Origin: Ilex aquifolium
Taxonomy: Eukaryota > Streptophyta > Magnoliopsida > Aquifoliales > Aquifoliaceae
Length of the DNA: 64,000 bases
Assembly (NCBI GenBank): GCA_951799425.1
Contig: OX637394.1
Location: 7,079,501 to 7,143,500 of the forward strand
Direction of reading: 5' to 3'
Shown here piece by piece: positions 34,470-46,017 of this stretch (position 1 is the first letter of the stretch; every line of letters starts with the position of its first letter). The translations under genes were made by a program, and so were the position numbers. The notes beneath the pieces are model-generated. The model made no database searches and was not told the origin of the DNA. It was given only the letters and a program-made list of their open reading frames with translations.

Positions 34470-34767
34470 AGGGTAATTCTATGGTATCAAGAAAAAAATT
34501 TGGTATTGTACTAAAAATTACTATTTTTTAAAGGCGAAGTTATAACTGTTTGATGTAAATTTATGATCGATTATGAAATGTTATGATCATTCATAAATAC
34601 TCCTAATCAGCTGTAACTTCAACTAACATGATCTTTAAAAATTGTAATTTTACCTAATAAAGTCGTTGCTTTCATGATCGATCATGTCTTTTTTTTCAAT
34701 TGCAGCTTTTACTTCAAAAAATTATAAATTATGGTATGTTACGGACTTCAATACCGTAGTCTTCCCC
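34470..34767. mobile_element. TIR element with GATCGATC palindromes and perfect 8-bp target duplication
   Basis: The ends AGGGTAATTCTATGGTAT and, inverted, GGGGAAGACTACGGTATTG are flanked by identical TTTTCTTA at 34462-34469 and 34768-34775. The interior has ATGATCGATTATGA and ATGATCGATCATG palindromes. An 8-bp duplication points to an hAT-type MITE. This copy defines the ends of the family (others at 6833, 14400, 32810). Confidence 0.75.
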
Positions 34768-35484
34768 TTTTCTTAATTAGTACAACCAATCAGTAAAAAC
34801 AAAGACGAAGTTTCGTTGCACGGTGAGTTCCACCGGCCACAGCTAAGGGATAAGCCAAATTAAGGTGGAATATTAACTAGCTAACAATAATGGTCTTGGC
34901 CTGTGAGGGGGTTGCATGGGGTCTGCCAGATACGTAAAGATTCTTAATCTGAGATTGAATCTGAAAACTATCCTTTATGGAATAACGTGTGACTGTGTCT
35001 GTTGTGTCTTGTCTTCACACCAAAGCCTAGGTTGGTGGAGACTTTAAATAATTAATTTTATTAGTTAGATGTATAATCATTGATATGAGTGTATTTTTGA
35101 ATGTTCAATTCCCACCGTACCCTATCATTTCGTACTTTGTTCCACCTCCTTCATTAAATTTGCTAACTAAAAGTGATTAGTTTCTTGATTTCGAGCTGAA
35201 TCGAACTTTATAACTTTGTATACTTGTGTGTATGTATGTATATACATGTGTGTGTACTTATGTACGCACACATAACAAAATGTCGGCAGACTCGTATGTA
35301 CATCTTGTCTTCAGTGGAAGGAGAACATGGTCACCAATTATAGATTTTTTTGTGCCTTAGTATTCTAATTTAAGGTGCCGGTGTAATTTTCTTAACTTGA
35401 GGGTGTCGGTATGATTTAGTAGAAAATCTCAGGGGTTTGGATATAGTTATCATTTAATTCTCTGCAAAGAGAATCCATGACAGG

Positions 35485-35616
35485 TAGGGCTGTTAATCAA
35501 GCCAAGTTTGAACATTTTTTTAAGCTTGTTTATGTGTAAATAGTCAAATGAGCCAGCTCGTTTATGTGTAAATTAGGCTTGAATTAGACTCGAATTCAGC
35601 TCGATTAACACCCCTA
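35485..35616. mobile_element. hAT-type MITE with perfect 8-bp target duplication
   Basis: The ends TAGGGCTGTTAATCAAGCC and, inverted, TAGGGGTGTTAATCGAGC bound a 132-bp element. It is flanked by identical ATGACAGG at 35477-35484 and 35617-35624. The interior holds two near-identical pieces around AGCTCGTTTATGTGTAAAT. Confidence 0.88.
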
Positions 35617-35689
35617 ATGACAGGACTCACTAGAAAGACAATGGCAAGGGAAGTCCGAAAGGCTCCTACACTAGCACTTTGGTCAACCA

Positions 35690-35870
35690 AGCATATTCAA
35701 GATATATTGGCAAGTCCTTGAAATCAGACTACGAGAGATTTATTCTTCATGAATATCTTAATCTCGGTGTAAATGGTCTATCTTAGACCGAACTGGAAAA
35801 GAAATTAATCAAAATATGCGTAAACTGACTTAAACAGTACTCCTAATCGTTGAATAAAAAAAAAAAGACA
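35690..35870 (+). repeat. SINE 3' half with A-rich tail
   Basis: GAGATTTATTCTTCATGAAT, ATATGCGTAAACTGACTTAAA and an 11-A tail match in order the SINE at 50135-50390. The 5' half is not recognisable. Confidence 0.5.
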
Positions 35871-37719
35871 TACTTTTTAACCCAAATCTAAAATAAATCT
35901 TTGCATGGACGCAAAACAAAGTTTTGGTGAAATGTCAAGCTCTTTGTCTCTGAAGATTCTAAACATGGAAAGCCTCAACTCCTTGACAAATCTAAATCTT
36001 AGCTGGTTGGTATGGTCAATGATCATTGGAGGGCCTCCCATTATGGGTCACCGCCATATGGCTCATATTTATTTGGACCCCTAACAAGATTTTTCCTGTT
36101 TGCCCAATAGTTGGGGTTGTTTGTATAAATCTTCTTTTTTTAAAGCATGAGAAAATATCTTCTTCGGTAGGCTCATTTATACCATCCGAGTTGGTAATCT
36201 AGAATGGTAAGTTATACCCGTTTATGGTCATTTGTGACTCTCATATGATTATTAAATAAGATTCAATTCATACAAGTAACACGATTTGCTATTTGGTTTG
36301 ATGGTACTGTGAAAACAGACTAACCTTCCGGGTTTATAACCATGGCTCAAATCGAATATTCTACAGTGGGAGGCCTTCATGGTCACGATCGGAGACTACG
36401 GTCGCCCTTCCCCTCTTTTCCCTAACCAAAAAAATAAATAAATAAGCCCGTTGATTTTTCGTCCAACGATTAAGCAGCTCTGATATCATTTCTTGGAATT
36501 AAGTTTGTTTAAAAAAATTATGATACTGTCGTTTGGGGAATAAGAACTGAAGATTGGAAATAAAACACAAATATATATGTAGTTTGACACACCATACAAT
36601 GAACAAGTAAAAAATCTTGAGAGAGAGAGAGAGAGAGATGCCTATCTGCTAAAGATTTCACTACTGCTCGAGATAGAGGACATGCAGATCTTCCCATTAA
36701 CTTGAAATCTTCCAAGGAGTTTGTTTTTTGTTTTTTTTTCAAGAATCACTGCCAAATCTTCTATTTTCAATAAGAGAAAAATCTAGAGTGGGTGAGATAT
36801 ATATTAAGTTAACATAGTTTAGTGCATGGTTCTGCATGCCCCATATCCCAATTTTGAGCTTATACAACCTCAAGCACATATACTATATATGCTTAACTTA
36901 CATGTTTCCAGACATCATCAACAAAGATTCTATGAAACATTTGTTACAATATAAATTTTTACCCAAAAAAATAAATTAAGAATACTTTCATGTGAATATC
37001 AGTATCATTGATTAGATCAAAATACATATATGTCTCTTCTTCATGAGAAAAGTCAGTTGTTACGTGGAGCAATACGACTTAACCCTACTATTGTAAACAA
37101 TATTCGAACTTAGAAAGGCTAATTCGGATAGAAATGATAAAATACAGTGAGACAATAAAATTTTACACATATCACTTTGTGATTGGCTAAACAAAAAGAC
37201 ATAACACTGAAAAGGTATCTTTTCTTACCATAGTGTAATCCATTAGATATGGTTTGGGCCGGCTCAACCACTATGCTGCTAAAGCTTAAATTTTAGGCTC
37301 CACTCAAATAAAAGACCTTAAATTTTTGTGTGTATTAATAGCTCATACTAACATTTTACATTTATAATATGTTTAGTCCTTGCAAAAAAAGTCCTATAAG
37401 AATATAACTCAATTAGAAAATTTTAAACCCAATAAATAAGACCCATAAGTAGAAATCTATAAATGATTTAGCTGTATTATTTATTGAGAATGATATAGGA
37501 AAAAAAATTGAAATGTTGCAACTTAATTTGTATTTCTTCATCTTGAATCAAAAATAAATAAATATATTATTATTATTAAATATTAATATGACTTAATTTA
37601 TAAATTTTGGTTTAGGCCCCCAATTCCAGTAAGCCGCCCTGGATATGATGCCTCACAATGGGACAGCCAAACTACCAGTAAAGTTGTTGCAGTCAAGAGA
37701 TTACGAGTTTGATAACTTT
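35871..37719. other. Repeat-derived spacer with no firm gene
   Basis: A degenerate initiator-methionine primer-binding motif reads TGATATCAGAGC on the minus strand near 36480, suggesting an LTR relic. At 36640-36740 the minus strand reads NSLEDFKLMGRSACPLSRA, which looks somewhat protein-like, next to an AG microsatellite. I cannot assign it and list it only here. Confidence 0.35.
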
Positions 37720-38568
37720 GGGTGCGTTTAGTAACGTTTTTGTTTTTATGTTTTTTTTAAATATATATATATAATTAATTTTTTTGTGATAAAAATAAAA
37801 AATATAAACTATATTTGATAGTCATTTATATTTAAAAAAATATATATATATAAAATATAAAATAAAAAACGTATTTGGTATTATGATTGTTTTAGTTAAT
37901 TCTTTAATCCCAAATAAGTTACTTAAAGTATAATTGGGGATGCACCACCACACAACACCATCGAAAACCCACCATCACCAGTCCCAAAAACCCATCACCC
38001 AACCATCGAAAACCCATCATTAGTAGCCCTGAAAACCCACCACCACTAATACTCACACACATAGATTCATACACAAACACAGATATTGAAATCAAAAAAC
38101 AAAATAAAAATGGAGATGAAGAAAAATTCCTAGATCTGCAAAAATAAAGCCTAAATTTGAAAAAAATGGAGGGGTGAGTGTCGCCGATTGAGAAGATGCA
38201 AGGGTAAGCGTAGGATAGAGTAGAGAGCTTCGCTGATTGAGAGAGCCCATAGAGAGATTCGCCACAGTCGTAGATCCCACAGACGAGAGAGAGAGAGATA
38301 GAAGAGCTTTTTTTTTTTGGCTTAATATATGTGCCACAAAAATGTCCTATTTTTTGCTTCTAATGAAAGTCAAAGGCTGGACCTCATTAAAGGTCTCCCT
38401 CATCCTCGCATATTTTCGTTTTTGTGTTTTTAAAAACATTATTTTTCTTGTTTTCAAAACAACTTGACTAAAAAATAAATAAAACATAAACCAAACGTAT
38501 TATTGTTTTAATTTTAACAAAAATAGAAAAAAACAAAAACAAAAACATTGAGTTACCAAACGCAACCT
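37720..38568. mobile_element. TIR transposon with GGGTGCGTTTGGTAAC-type ends
   Basis: The left end GGGTGCGTTTAGTAACG and the inverted right end GGTTGCGTTTGGTAACTC, both followed by GTTTTTGTTTTT, bound ~850 bp. Flanking 9-mers TGATAACTT and CCATTACTT agree at 6 of 9 positions. The interior (37920-38320) is CA-rich then GA-rich and resembles transcript leaders rather than coding sequence. Confidence 0.6.
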
Positions 38569-40077
38569 CCATTACTTGAAGTCAAAACATATTTGTTGGG
38601 CTAACCATCAGGCCAACTTTATCGGACCTGTGTTTCCAACATTTTTTAAGATTGGAAAATTTGGGGGTCGGTCCTCTTTTTTGAACTTATTTGGACATAA
38701 GTCTACTCTAAAAATTGGGTCCTTTGGAGGCTGATCCCCTTTTATAGACTTATTTAGACTTAAATCCACTCAAAAAACTTATTTGAGAATAAGTTTATTT
38801 TTATCTCTATTGTCCAAAATACATTCAATAGTTATATTTAATTAAAACTTGTTTGAAAAAACTAACTCCTAAATTGAGAATTGTATAAATATTAACAACT
38901 CTTAACTTGGAAATTGTGCTATCACTAAAATTGTAACATTAACCAGTAACATGCTCAATAAAAAAATAGTAACATCAAACAATAACATGCTCAACAAAAA
39001 AATAGTAATATCAAATAGTAACATGCTTAATAAAAAACTTAATTAAAAATTTAATCATTATAATAGAGTGACAACATACAGTGAGTACTTAAAATTATTA
39101 TCTTGCTCATAATAAAATACATAAAAAAATAATTATGATTGGATTTACTCTATAGAGTCACTCTATTATATAATCATGGATTGGTCATTTCATTGTACAG
39201 TAGGAAGCAGTGAACTTGTAACTACAGGTAGACACCATAGAGTGACAATCAAATTCTATGTCTATTTTAATACTTAGTATACCAAAATCAAACTTGTGTC
39301 AAAACTTATGATATCTCATAGTGGCTGTCTTTAACCATTGACGTGTATCTATAGAGTCACACCATAAAGTGACAACCTAAATAGTGACTTGACAACTACA
39401 AAATTATATAACAAATTACTTGTTTTTATAAAGTGACTTAATTTCGTTTAAATTTTCAAATTTTAAATTGTAGATAAAGTTCAAGGAATATTAAAAGTCT
39501 CAAATCTAATATTTAGATATTAAAAAATATATAAATTAGAAAGAGAGAAAGAGAGAGTAGAGAAGTTAGATATAAAAACAAAATAAGGATGGAGAGAGAG
39601 AAAAGTAACGGTTGAGAAAGAGAGAAACGGTGGAGAGAGTGAGAGAGAAGAAGAGATGATAATGGAATATTAAAAGTCTCAACTCTAGTATTTAGATATT
39701 TGAAAATATAAAAAATGACAATTAGATATGCAATATTATCATGGATGGCATATTTGAAAGACCAAAACCAAAGCACCTAGATCTAGCTGCAAGATTAAGA
39801 GGACATCAATTGGAGGCGTAACTAAGAATACACAAGACAATCAATGTATAAAAGAGGAATTAAAAAAAAGAAAAGAAAAGAAAAAAGACTCACATAATAG
39901 AGTCTACTATAATCCTATAATAATTGTAAAGTTATTTACAGTACATAACAATAATCCTTAAAACAGTCTCTTATAATCCTATAATAATTGACAGGATAAA
40001 TTATCTCTCTTTCTCTTTCTCTTTCTCTCTCTCTCTCTCACACACACACACATATATATGATATAAAATAATAACAT
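38569..40077. other. AT-rich spacer with short inverted motifs
   Basis: ATAGAGTGACAA and its inverse TATAGAGTCACT recur at 39063, 39153, 39237 and 39350, suggesting a decayed palindromic element. Short repeats of AATAGTAACATCAAACAATA lie at 38935-39030. CT/CA/TA microsatellites are at 40001-40060. No gene is seen. Confidence 0.4.
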
Positions 40078-40345
40078 TCAAAATAAAAAAAATAGTAATA
40101 TTTAAACAAAAAAAAAAGTAACATTCAAACACAAAAAATAATAACATTCAAAATAAAAAATGGTAACGTTCAAACACAAAAAATAGTAACATTCAAAACA
40201 AATTTTGTTAAATGTTCCATGTTATTATTATTATTATTTTTATTGAACATGTTAGTATTGTTATTGAGCATGTTACTGTTATTTGTTGTGTTTGAATGTT
40301 ATTATTTTTTATTTTGAATTTTACTATTTTTTTTTTTTGTGTTTT
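40078..40345. repeat. Fold-back repeat of GTAACATTCAAACACAAAAA units
   Basis: Four or five units of the form TAACATTCAAA-CACAAAAAATA on the left (40085-40200) are matched by inverted units, such as GTGTTTGAATGTTATTATTTTT, on the right (40278-40345). They can form a long imperfect hairpin. A shorter copy occurs at 45140-45370. Confidence 0.6.
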
Positions 40346-41022
40346 GAATGTAATTATATGTATACAAACAAAGGAGAGAAAGAGATGGGAGAATCATTAA
40401 TATATATACAGACAAAGGGGGAGAAAGAGATGGGAGAGACATTAAATAAGTAGATGAATACAAGTCAAATATACAAAAGAGATATTTCCAAAAAAAAAAA
40501 AAATACAAAAGAGATGGGAGAAACATTAAATTTAGTTAAATACAAATCAAATAAATTGTCATCCCAAAAAAATATGTATTATCTTCCTTAGGATTGAAGA
40601 TAAATTAAGGATATTTAAGAGTTTCAAAAAAATTATGAACTTAACTATTTATTAATAAGATTAAAATAATACTTATTTCTAAATAAATTTGAGTGACAGA
40701 CTTAATTAATTAAAAAAAATTTAAATAAGACTCCGCCCCAATTTCTACAATTTTCAAATTGGACCTATGTTTAATTCCTTTTTGGTGGCCCGTCCTTTTT
40801 TTTGGGCTATGTCATCACTGTGGCTACCATCAGCCCAAAAGCTGACAACCCTACCTGACGGGCTTATTGTACAGTGCATGGCCCGCTAGACTTTCAATAG
40901 TAATCATTCACCAGCCTCAAACCTATATACTACGGTATTACTACCCAAAATTGTAGAGGGTGTAGCTATTAAAATGTAAATTGCTCGTTTTTTCTTCACA
41001 CTAGTATAGATTAACAACAAAT

Positions 41023-42631
41023 GATTAATTGTATTGAAAGTACTCAAAATATAGAATTTACTTTATTTTAGTCTCTAATATTTTAATTGAATTATTTTTT
41101 GTTCATGAAGTATTAAATATGTTTTTATGTATTACAGTCTCTCAAGTAGACATCATCTAGATTATTAACGGTTTTTTGATCATAAACTTGTCACATAATA
41201 CTTAAATATGAGGGAAAAAAATTTGGAACACTATTGACCAAATTTATATCTAAATTTTGGTCAAACAGCTACCCAGATTACACAATTTGGGTCATGAACA
41301 ATCCAAATTTAGGTCAGAATTACCAAAATTACACATTTTTTTGTCAAAAACTAACCAAATTTTAGAATTTTGGTCAAAGAGCCACCTAAATTATACAGTT
41401 TTAGTCATGAGCTATCCAAATTTGGTCAAGAGCTACCAAAATTACGTATTTTTTGTTTTGGTCATGAGCTATCCAAATTTTGATAAAGAGTTACCAAAAT
41501 TATTCATTTTTTGTCAAGAGTTACAAAAATTTTAGAATTTTGGTCAAAAAGCTACTCAAATTACATAGTTTTGATAATGAGCTATCCAAATTTAGGTCAA
41601 GAGCTACCAAAATTATATATTTTTTATTAAGAGCTACCCAAATGTTGGTCAAAAGCTACCAAAATTACAAATTTTTTTGTCAAGAACTACCCAAATTTTG
41701 GTCAAAGAACTATGCAAATTACATAATTTTGGTCATAAGCTATATAAATTTGGGTCAAGAGCTATCAAAATTACACATTTTTTGTTTTGATTATGAGTTA
41801 TTCAAATTTGGGTCGAGAGCTACCCAAATTTTAGAATTTTGGTCAAAGAGCTACCGAAATTATACAGTTTTGGTCATGAGCTATCTAAATTTGTGTCAAA
41901 AGCTACCAAAATTACACATTTTTTGTTTTGGTTATGAGCTATCCAAATTTGGGTCAAGAGCTACCAAAATAATACATTTTTGGTCAAGAGCTACCCAAAT
42001 TACATAGTTTTGGTAATGAGTTATCCAAATTTGGTCAAGAGCTATCAAAATTATACATTTTTTGTCAAGAGCTAATGAAATTTTAGAATTTTGGTCAAAG
42101 AGTTAACCAAATTACACAGTTTTGGTCACGAGCTATCCAAATTTATGTTAAGAGCTACCAAAATTACACATTTTTTGTCAAGAGTTACCCAAATTTTAGA
42201 ATTTTGGTCAAAAGAGTTATCCAAATTGTACAGTTTTCACATGCTATCCAAATTTAGGTAAGAGCTACCAAAATTACAAATTTTTTTGTCAAGAACTATC
42301 CAAATTTTAGAATTTTGGTCAAAGAGCTATCCAAATTACATAGTTTTGGTTATGAGCTATCCAAATTTGGATCAAGAGCTACCAAAATTACATATTTTTG
42401 GTCAAGAGCTACCCAAATTTTTGTCAAGAGTTATCCAAATTAATTTGTTGCTCATATTTAGGTATCACATGACAAATTTATGATAAAAAAACTATCAGCA
42501 ATTTGAATGTTATCTGTTTGAGAGACCACAATACATATTCAATACTTCAAGAACCAAAATGATGCAATTAAAATATTGGAGATCAAAATAAGATAAATCT
42601 CATACGTTAGACATCTCTAGTGCAATTAACC
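41023..42631. mobile_element. TIR element with a higher-order minisatellite core, copy A
   Basis: Left arm 41023-41213 (starts GATTAATTGTATTGAAAG, includes TCTCTAATATTTTAATTG and CATGAAGTATTAAATATG) is inverted at 42450-42631 (GGTTAATTGCACTAGAG, TCTCCAATATTTTAATTG, CTTGAAGTATTGAATATG). The arms are about 180-190 bp. Between them is a ~1.2-kb tandem array (separate entry). No transposase is present. A target duplication could not be fixed; AACAA occurs on both flanks. It resembles a fold-back or Mutator-like non-autonomous element. Confidence 0.75.
41239..42447. repeat. Higher-order minisatellite array A (~113-bp period of four submonomers)
   Basis: The core phrase is GAGCTAYCCAAATT. Four submonomers of about 30, 30, 31 and 22 bp alternate: one ending ACACATTTTTT, one ending TTAGAATTTTG, one ending ACACAGTTTTG and a short one ending AAATTTGG. 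Together they form a repeat of about 113 bp. The order is imperfect, with skipped submonomers. The periodic reading frames (QELPKLHIF, WSKSYPNY) are artefacts of the repeat. Confidence 0.88.
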
Positions 42632-43371
42632 CAATAACAAAACATAAGGAGTTATTTGTTGGATCTCCATTAAAATCGTTGATACTCAAACTTTAGACCT
42701 TATATAGAATAAAAGAAGCCAAGACTCTAATTCTCTGAAACAATTTCTGATGGATTCATGGAATGTTAATGTAAGTTAGGTGGAATAAAAGTATTTTTTT
42801 TTAAGCTACAAATCGAAGCGACAAAAAACTAAATATCAGATATTGAATATCAAATGTGAAATAAAAGATCACCAAGTAATACATAAAGTCTTGCTTGTTT
42901 TCGATTTCTATAACTGGTATGCAAACTCACATGCTCATTTGGAAGCATCTGTTTGATGGTTTTTCATATTTTGAATTTACTGGAAAAAGTTTGCTTTTGC
43001 CCTTTTTTTACTTTGGATGTATCCCACTTTCTCTCTTTTAAGTACCAAAAGCATAATTTACATGAATTCAAAAAAGCTATTAATTGAGAAAAAACCTTCA
43101 CAATAACTGTAAGTAGTGGTCAGTTTAGGTGGTTTTCATGCAAGTTAATGAAAGAAGGATTAATAGAACTTTTGATCTTTAAAGTACGTATTTTTTTCAT
43201 TTAGTCTTTATTGTATCAATTTTATTAATTTGATTTTTAAAGTATTCAATTCGTATCATTTTGATCCCTACATAAATGAACCATTAAGTTTTTGACAGAA
43301 TAATCACGTGTTGATGGAGCTTACAGTCAATCCAAATGTCACGTTGAATTAGGTCCCAATAGCATTGCTCA

Positions 43372-43377
43372 TATAAA
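43372..43377 (+). promoter_or_regulatory. Putative TATA box of GDSL gene 1
   Basis: TATAAA lies 40-45 bases upstream of the start codon. The same element is kept at 48493-48498 and, as TATAAATA, at 54661-54668 before the other two GDSL genes. Confidence 0.5.
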
Positions 43378-43416
43378 TATGAGGACATACCATGAGAAAA
43401 AGGACAAGTCTGAGTT

Positions 43417-44698
43417 ATGGCTCCTACCCTCCTGTTCTTCACCCTCCTAGTGCAAGTTTGTGCAGTCATTACCCGAACATGCAATGGTGCAACCCTATCG
43501 AAATTCTCTGCCATTTTTACCTTTGGTGACTCATTGCTTGACACAGGCAATAACAATTTCATCCCTACTGTAATGAGAGCCAATCATTTACCATATGGTC
43601 AAAACTTCCCTGGACATGTGCCTACAGGGAGGTTTTCGAATGGAAAACTCATTTCCGATTTCATGGCTTCTTCACTGGGAATCAAGGACACTGTTCCTCC
43701 TTTCCTGGACCCAAGACTATCGAGCAATGACATCAGAACAGGAGTCTGCTTTGCATCCTCCGGGGCAGGTTTTGATTATACAACTAATGCTCAATTCGGT
43801 GTAATCCCTATCTCAAGGCAGCCTCAGTATTTCAGGAGGTATGTGGAGAAACTTAAGGGAATTGTGGGGGTGGAAGAGGCTAGTAGAATAATCAATGCTT
43901 CTTTAGTGCTTGCTACTGGAGGAGGTAATGACTACATTGCTAATTACTATGCCTCTCCCACCGAGAGGTTTCAATATACTCTTACTCAGTATCAAGATTT
44001 CTTGCAACAGAGGATTGGAGATTTTGTTAAGGTTGACCCCCCCTCTCTCTCTCTCCCCCCTAAGAAAAAGCAGTAACTTAAGGTTTATATCATTATTTCT
44101 TTTGGTATTGTGTGAATTTACAGGCATTATACAATCTAGGGTGCCGTAATATGATGATAGCTGGGCTGCCTCCACTTGGTGATTATGTTGTTGTTCCTTA
44201 TAATCAGAAGCTTGTTGCTCGACTCCAGCAACTGCAGGAATCCCTTCCAGGAAGCAAACTAGTCCATGCAGATATTTACACACCATGGATGGACATGATC
44301 AAAAATCCATGGAAATATGGTAAGTTAATTTGCCTTTAATAGCAGTTCAGTAAGCACTTTTGTTTTTGAGCCATACCAGTTTCTTAGGCAGTCTTACAAG
44401 CACCAAGACAACATGATTTTCGAGCACATCATTTTTTAGCACATCAGTGTTGGGTCGAAATCTGATAATCAAGATGATAACCTTTGGTGTACTGAATTTT
44501 GAATCAGGTTTTACGGTAACAGACGGAGGATGTTGTGGGCTAGGATTTCCATCACTGGTTTGTACTGCACTCACCCCTTTATGTCCAGACCCTTCCAAGT
44601 TCATGCTTTGGGATTCAGTTCACCCTAGTGAATCAGCCTACCGATACATGTCTAAGTACTTGGAGGAAAATGTCATTCCCCAGTTTTTGCAACCATGA
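43417..44698 (+). CDS. GDSL esterase/lipase, gene 1 (unit A; 3 exons, 333 aa)
   Basis: Exons are 43417-44031, 44124-44319 and 44508-44698. The protein starts with a signal peptide (residues 1 to ~24). Block I is FTFGDSLLDTGNN with catalytic Ser39, block III GGGNDY has Asn171, and block V WDSVHPSESAY has Asp306 and His309, so the SGNH set is complete. Plant GDSL lipases are secreted hydrolases of lipids or other esters; the substrate is unknown. At 333 aa it is shorter than the third copy (360 aa): exon 2 lacks 60 bp, removing 20 residues after GLPPLG, including two cysteines of the usual CLP...C stretch. Otherwise the coding structure is intact. It is nearly identical to the gene at 48538-49830. 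Confidence 0.88.
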
Positions 44699-44997
44699 AA
44701 GCAGAAGATGAATTTTGAATCGGGAAGGATTTTGCAGTGACTAATAAAGGATGGTGTGGGAATGGATTTGTAGAATCAACAGTAGTTTGTAGTTCATCCC
44801 CCTCCCCCTTTATGTCCAGACCCCTCATGTTTCTTGTATTGGGATGATATTCACCCTTGTCAATCAGACTACCAACACATATCTCAGCACTCGAGGAGAA
44901 TTTCATTGCCCAGTTTTCACAAACATAAAAGCAAAGATGATCAATTTTTTTAGGTAAATGAAAGGTTATGTAAGAAATTGATTGGGGCAACCTAATG
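44699..44997. other. GDSL gene 1 3' flank containing a partial echo of exon 3
   Basis: TTTATGTCCAGACCCCTCATG near 44812 and GGGATGATATTCACCC near 44840, then CAATCAGACTACC and a CAGTTTTCACAAAC, repeat the order of motifs in exon 3 (44580-44695). A degraded duplicate of the last exon seems to lie just downstream. It is also present at 49940-50070. Confidence 0.6.
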
Positions 44998-45135
44998 GAT
45001 AGCTTAAGTGGTAACAAAGACGAACTGTAAATTTAGACGTCCTTGGGGCTAGACTATGAGCTTGGTAACACCTTGAGGCCAAAGTATAAGAGATTTATTT
45101 CTCATGAATACCCTAGTCCTAGAGTGGATGACATG
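44998..45135 (+). repeat. tRNA-derived SINE, truncated, unit A
   Basis: TAGCTTAAGTGGTAACAAAGACG (A-box) is followed by a body matching the SINE at 50135-50390, but the B-box portion is deleted. The unit A/B duplication junction falls inside this SINE, at GATGACATG. Confidence 0.7.
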
Positions 45136-46017
45136 CTTAGTAACATTCAAATACAAAAAATAGTAACATTCAAAATAAAAAATAGTAATGTTCAAACACA
45201 AAAAATAGTAACATTCAAAACAAATTTTGTTAAATGTTCCATGTTATTATTATTATTTTTTTTTGTTGAACATGTTAGTATTTTTATTGAGCATGTTACA
45301 ATTATTTTTTGTGTTTGAATGTTATTATTTTTTATTTTGAATTTTACTATTTTTTTTTGTGTATGTTTTGAATGTTATTATATGTATACAAACAAAGGAG
45401 AGAAAGAGATGGGAGAATCATTAATATATATACAGATAAAGGGGGAGAAAGAGATGGGAGAGACATTAAATAAGTAGATGAATACAAGTCAAATATACAA
45501 AAGAGATGGGAGAAACATTAAATTTAGCTAAATACAAATCAAATGTATTGTCATCCCAAAAAATATGTATTATCTTCCTTAGGATTGAAGATAAATTAAG
45601 GATATTTAAGAGTTTCAAAAAAATTGTGAACTTAACCACTTATTAATAAGATTAAAATAATACTTATCTCTAAATAAATTTGAGTGACAGACTTAATTAA
45701 TTAAAATTTTTCTAAATAAGACTCTCCCCCAATTTTTACAATTTTTAAATTGGACCTATGTTTAATTCCTTCAAGTTTTGGTGGCCCGTCCTTTTTTTGG
45801 GCTATGTCATCACTGTGGCTACCATCAGCCCAAAAGCTGACAACCCTACCTGACGGGCTTATTGTACAGTGCATGGCCCGCTGGACTTTCAATAGTAATC
45901 ATTCACCAGCCTCAAACCTATATACTACGGTATTGCTACCCGAAATAGTAGAGGGTGTAGCTATTAAAATGTAAATTGCTCGTTTTTTCTTCCCACTAGT
46001 ATAGATTAACAACAAAG

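Larger units (their letters stand above)
40078..45135. repeat. Tandem segmental duplication, unit A (~5.1 kb)
   Basis: Unit A runs from the fold-back repeat near 40.08 kb to GATGACATG near 45.13 kb, and is followed directly by unit B (45136-50300). Both contain, in the same order and orientation, the fold-back repeat, the TTA-rich spacer, the array-cored TIR element, a GDSL gene and a SINE. The offset is 5022 bp at the left, 5121 at the gene start and 5132 after intron 1, so indels lie in repeats. Confidence 0.9.

Noticed and set aside
39061-39430. Stowaway-like MITE suggested by repeated ATAGAGTGAC/GTCACTCTAT motifs
   Set aside because: No TA target duplication or consistent terminal inverted pair could be placed; left as an unexplained palindromic patch.
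41257-42483. Open frames reading repeats such as QELPKLHIF and WSKSYPNY, which could be taken for a repetitive protein
   Set aside because: They are translations of the higher-order minisatellite. Frames drift between copies, have no domain and stop irregularly.
43284-43583. Minus-strand open frame of 99 aa overlapping the GDSL start (also 48405-48704)
   Set aside because: It is the antisense shadow of the GDSL signal peptide exon, duplicated along with it.
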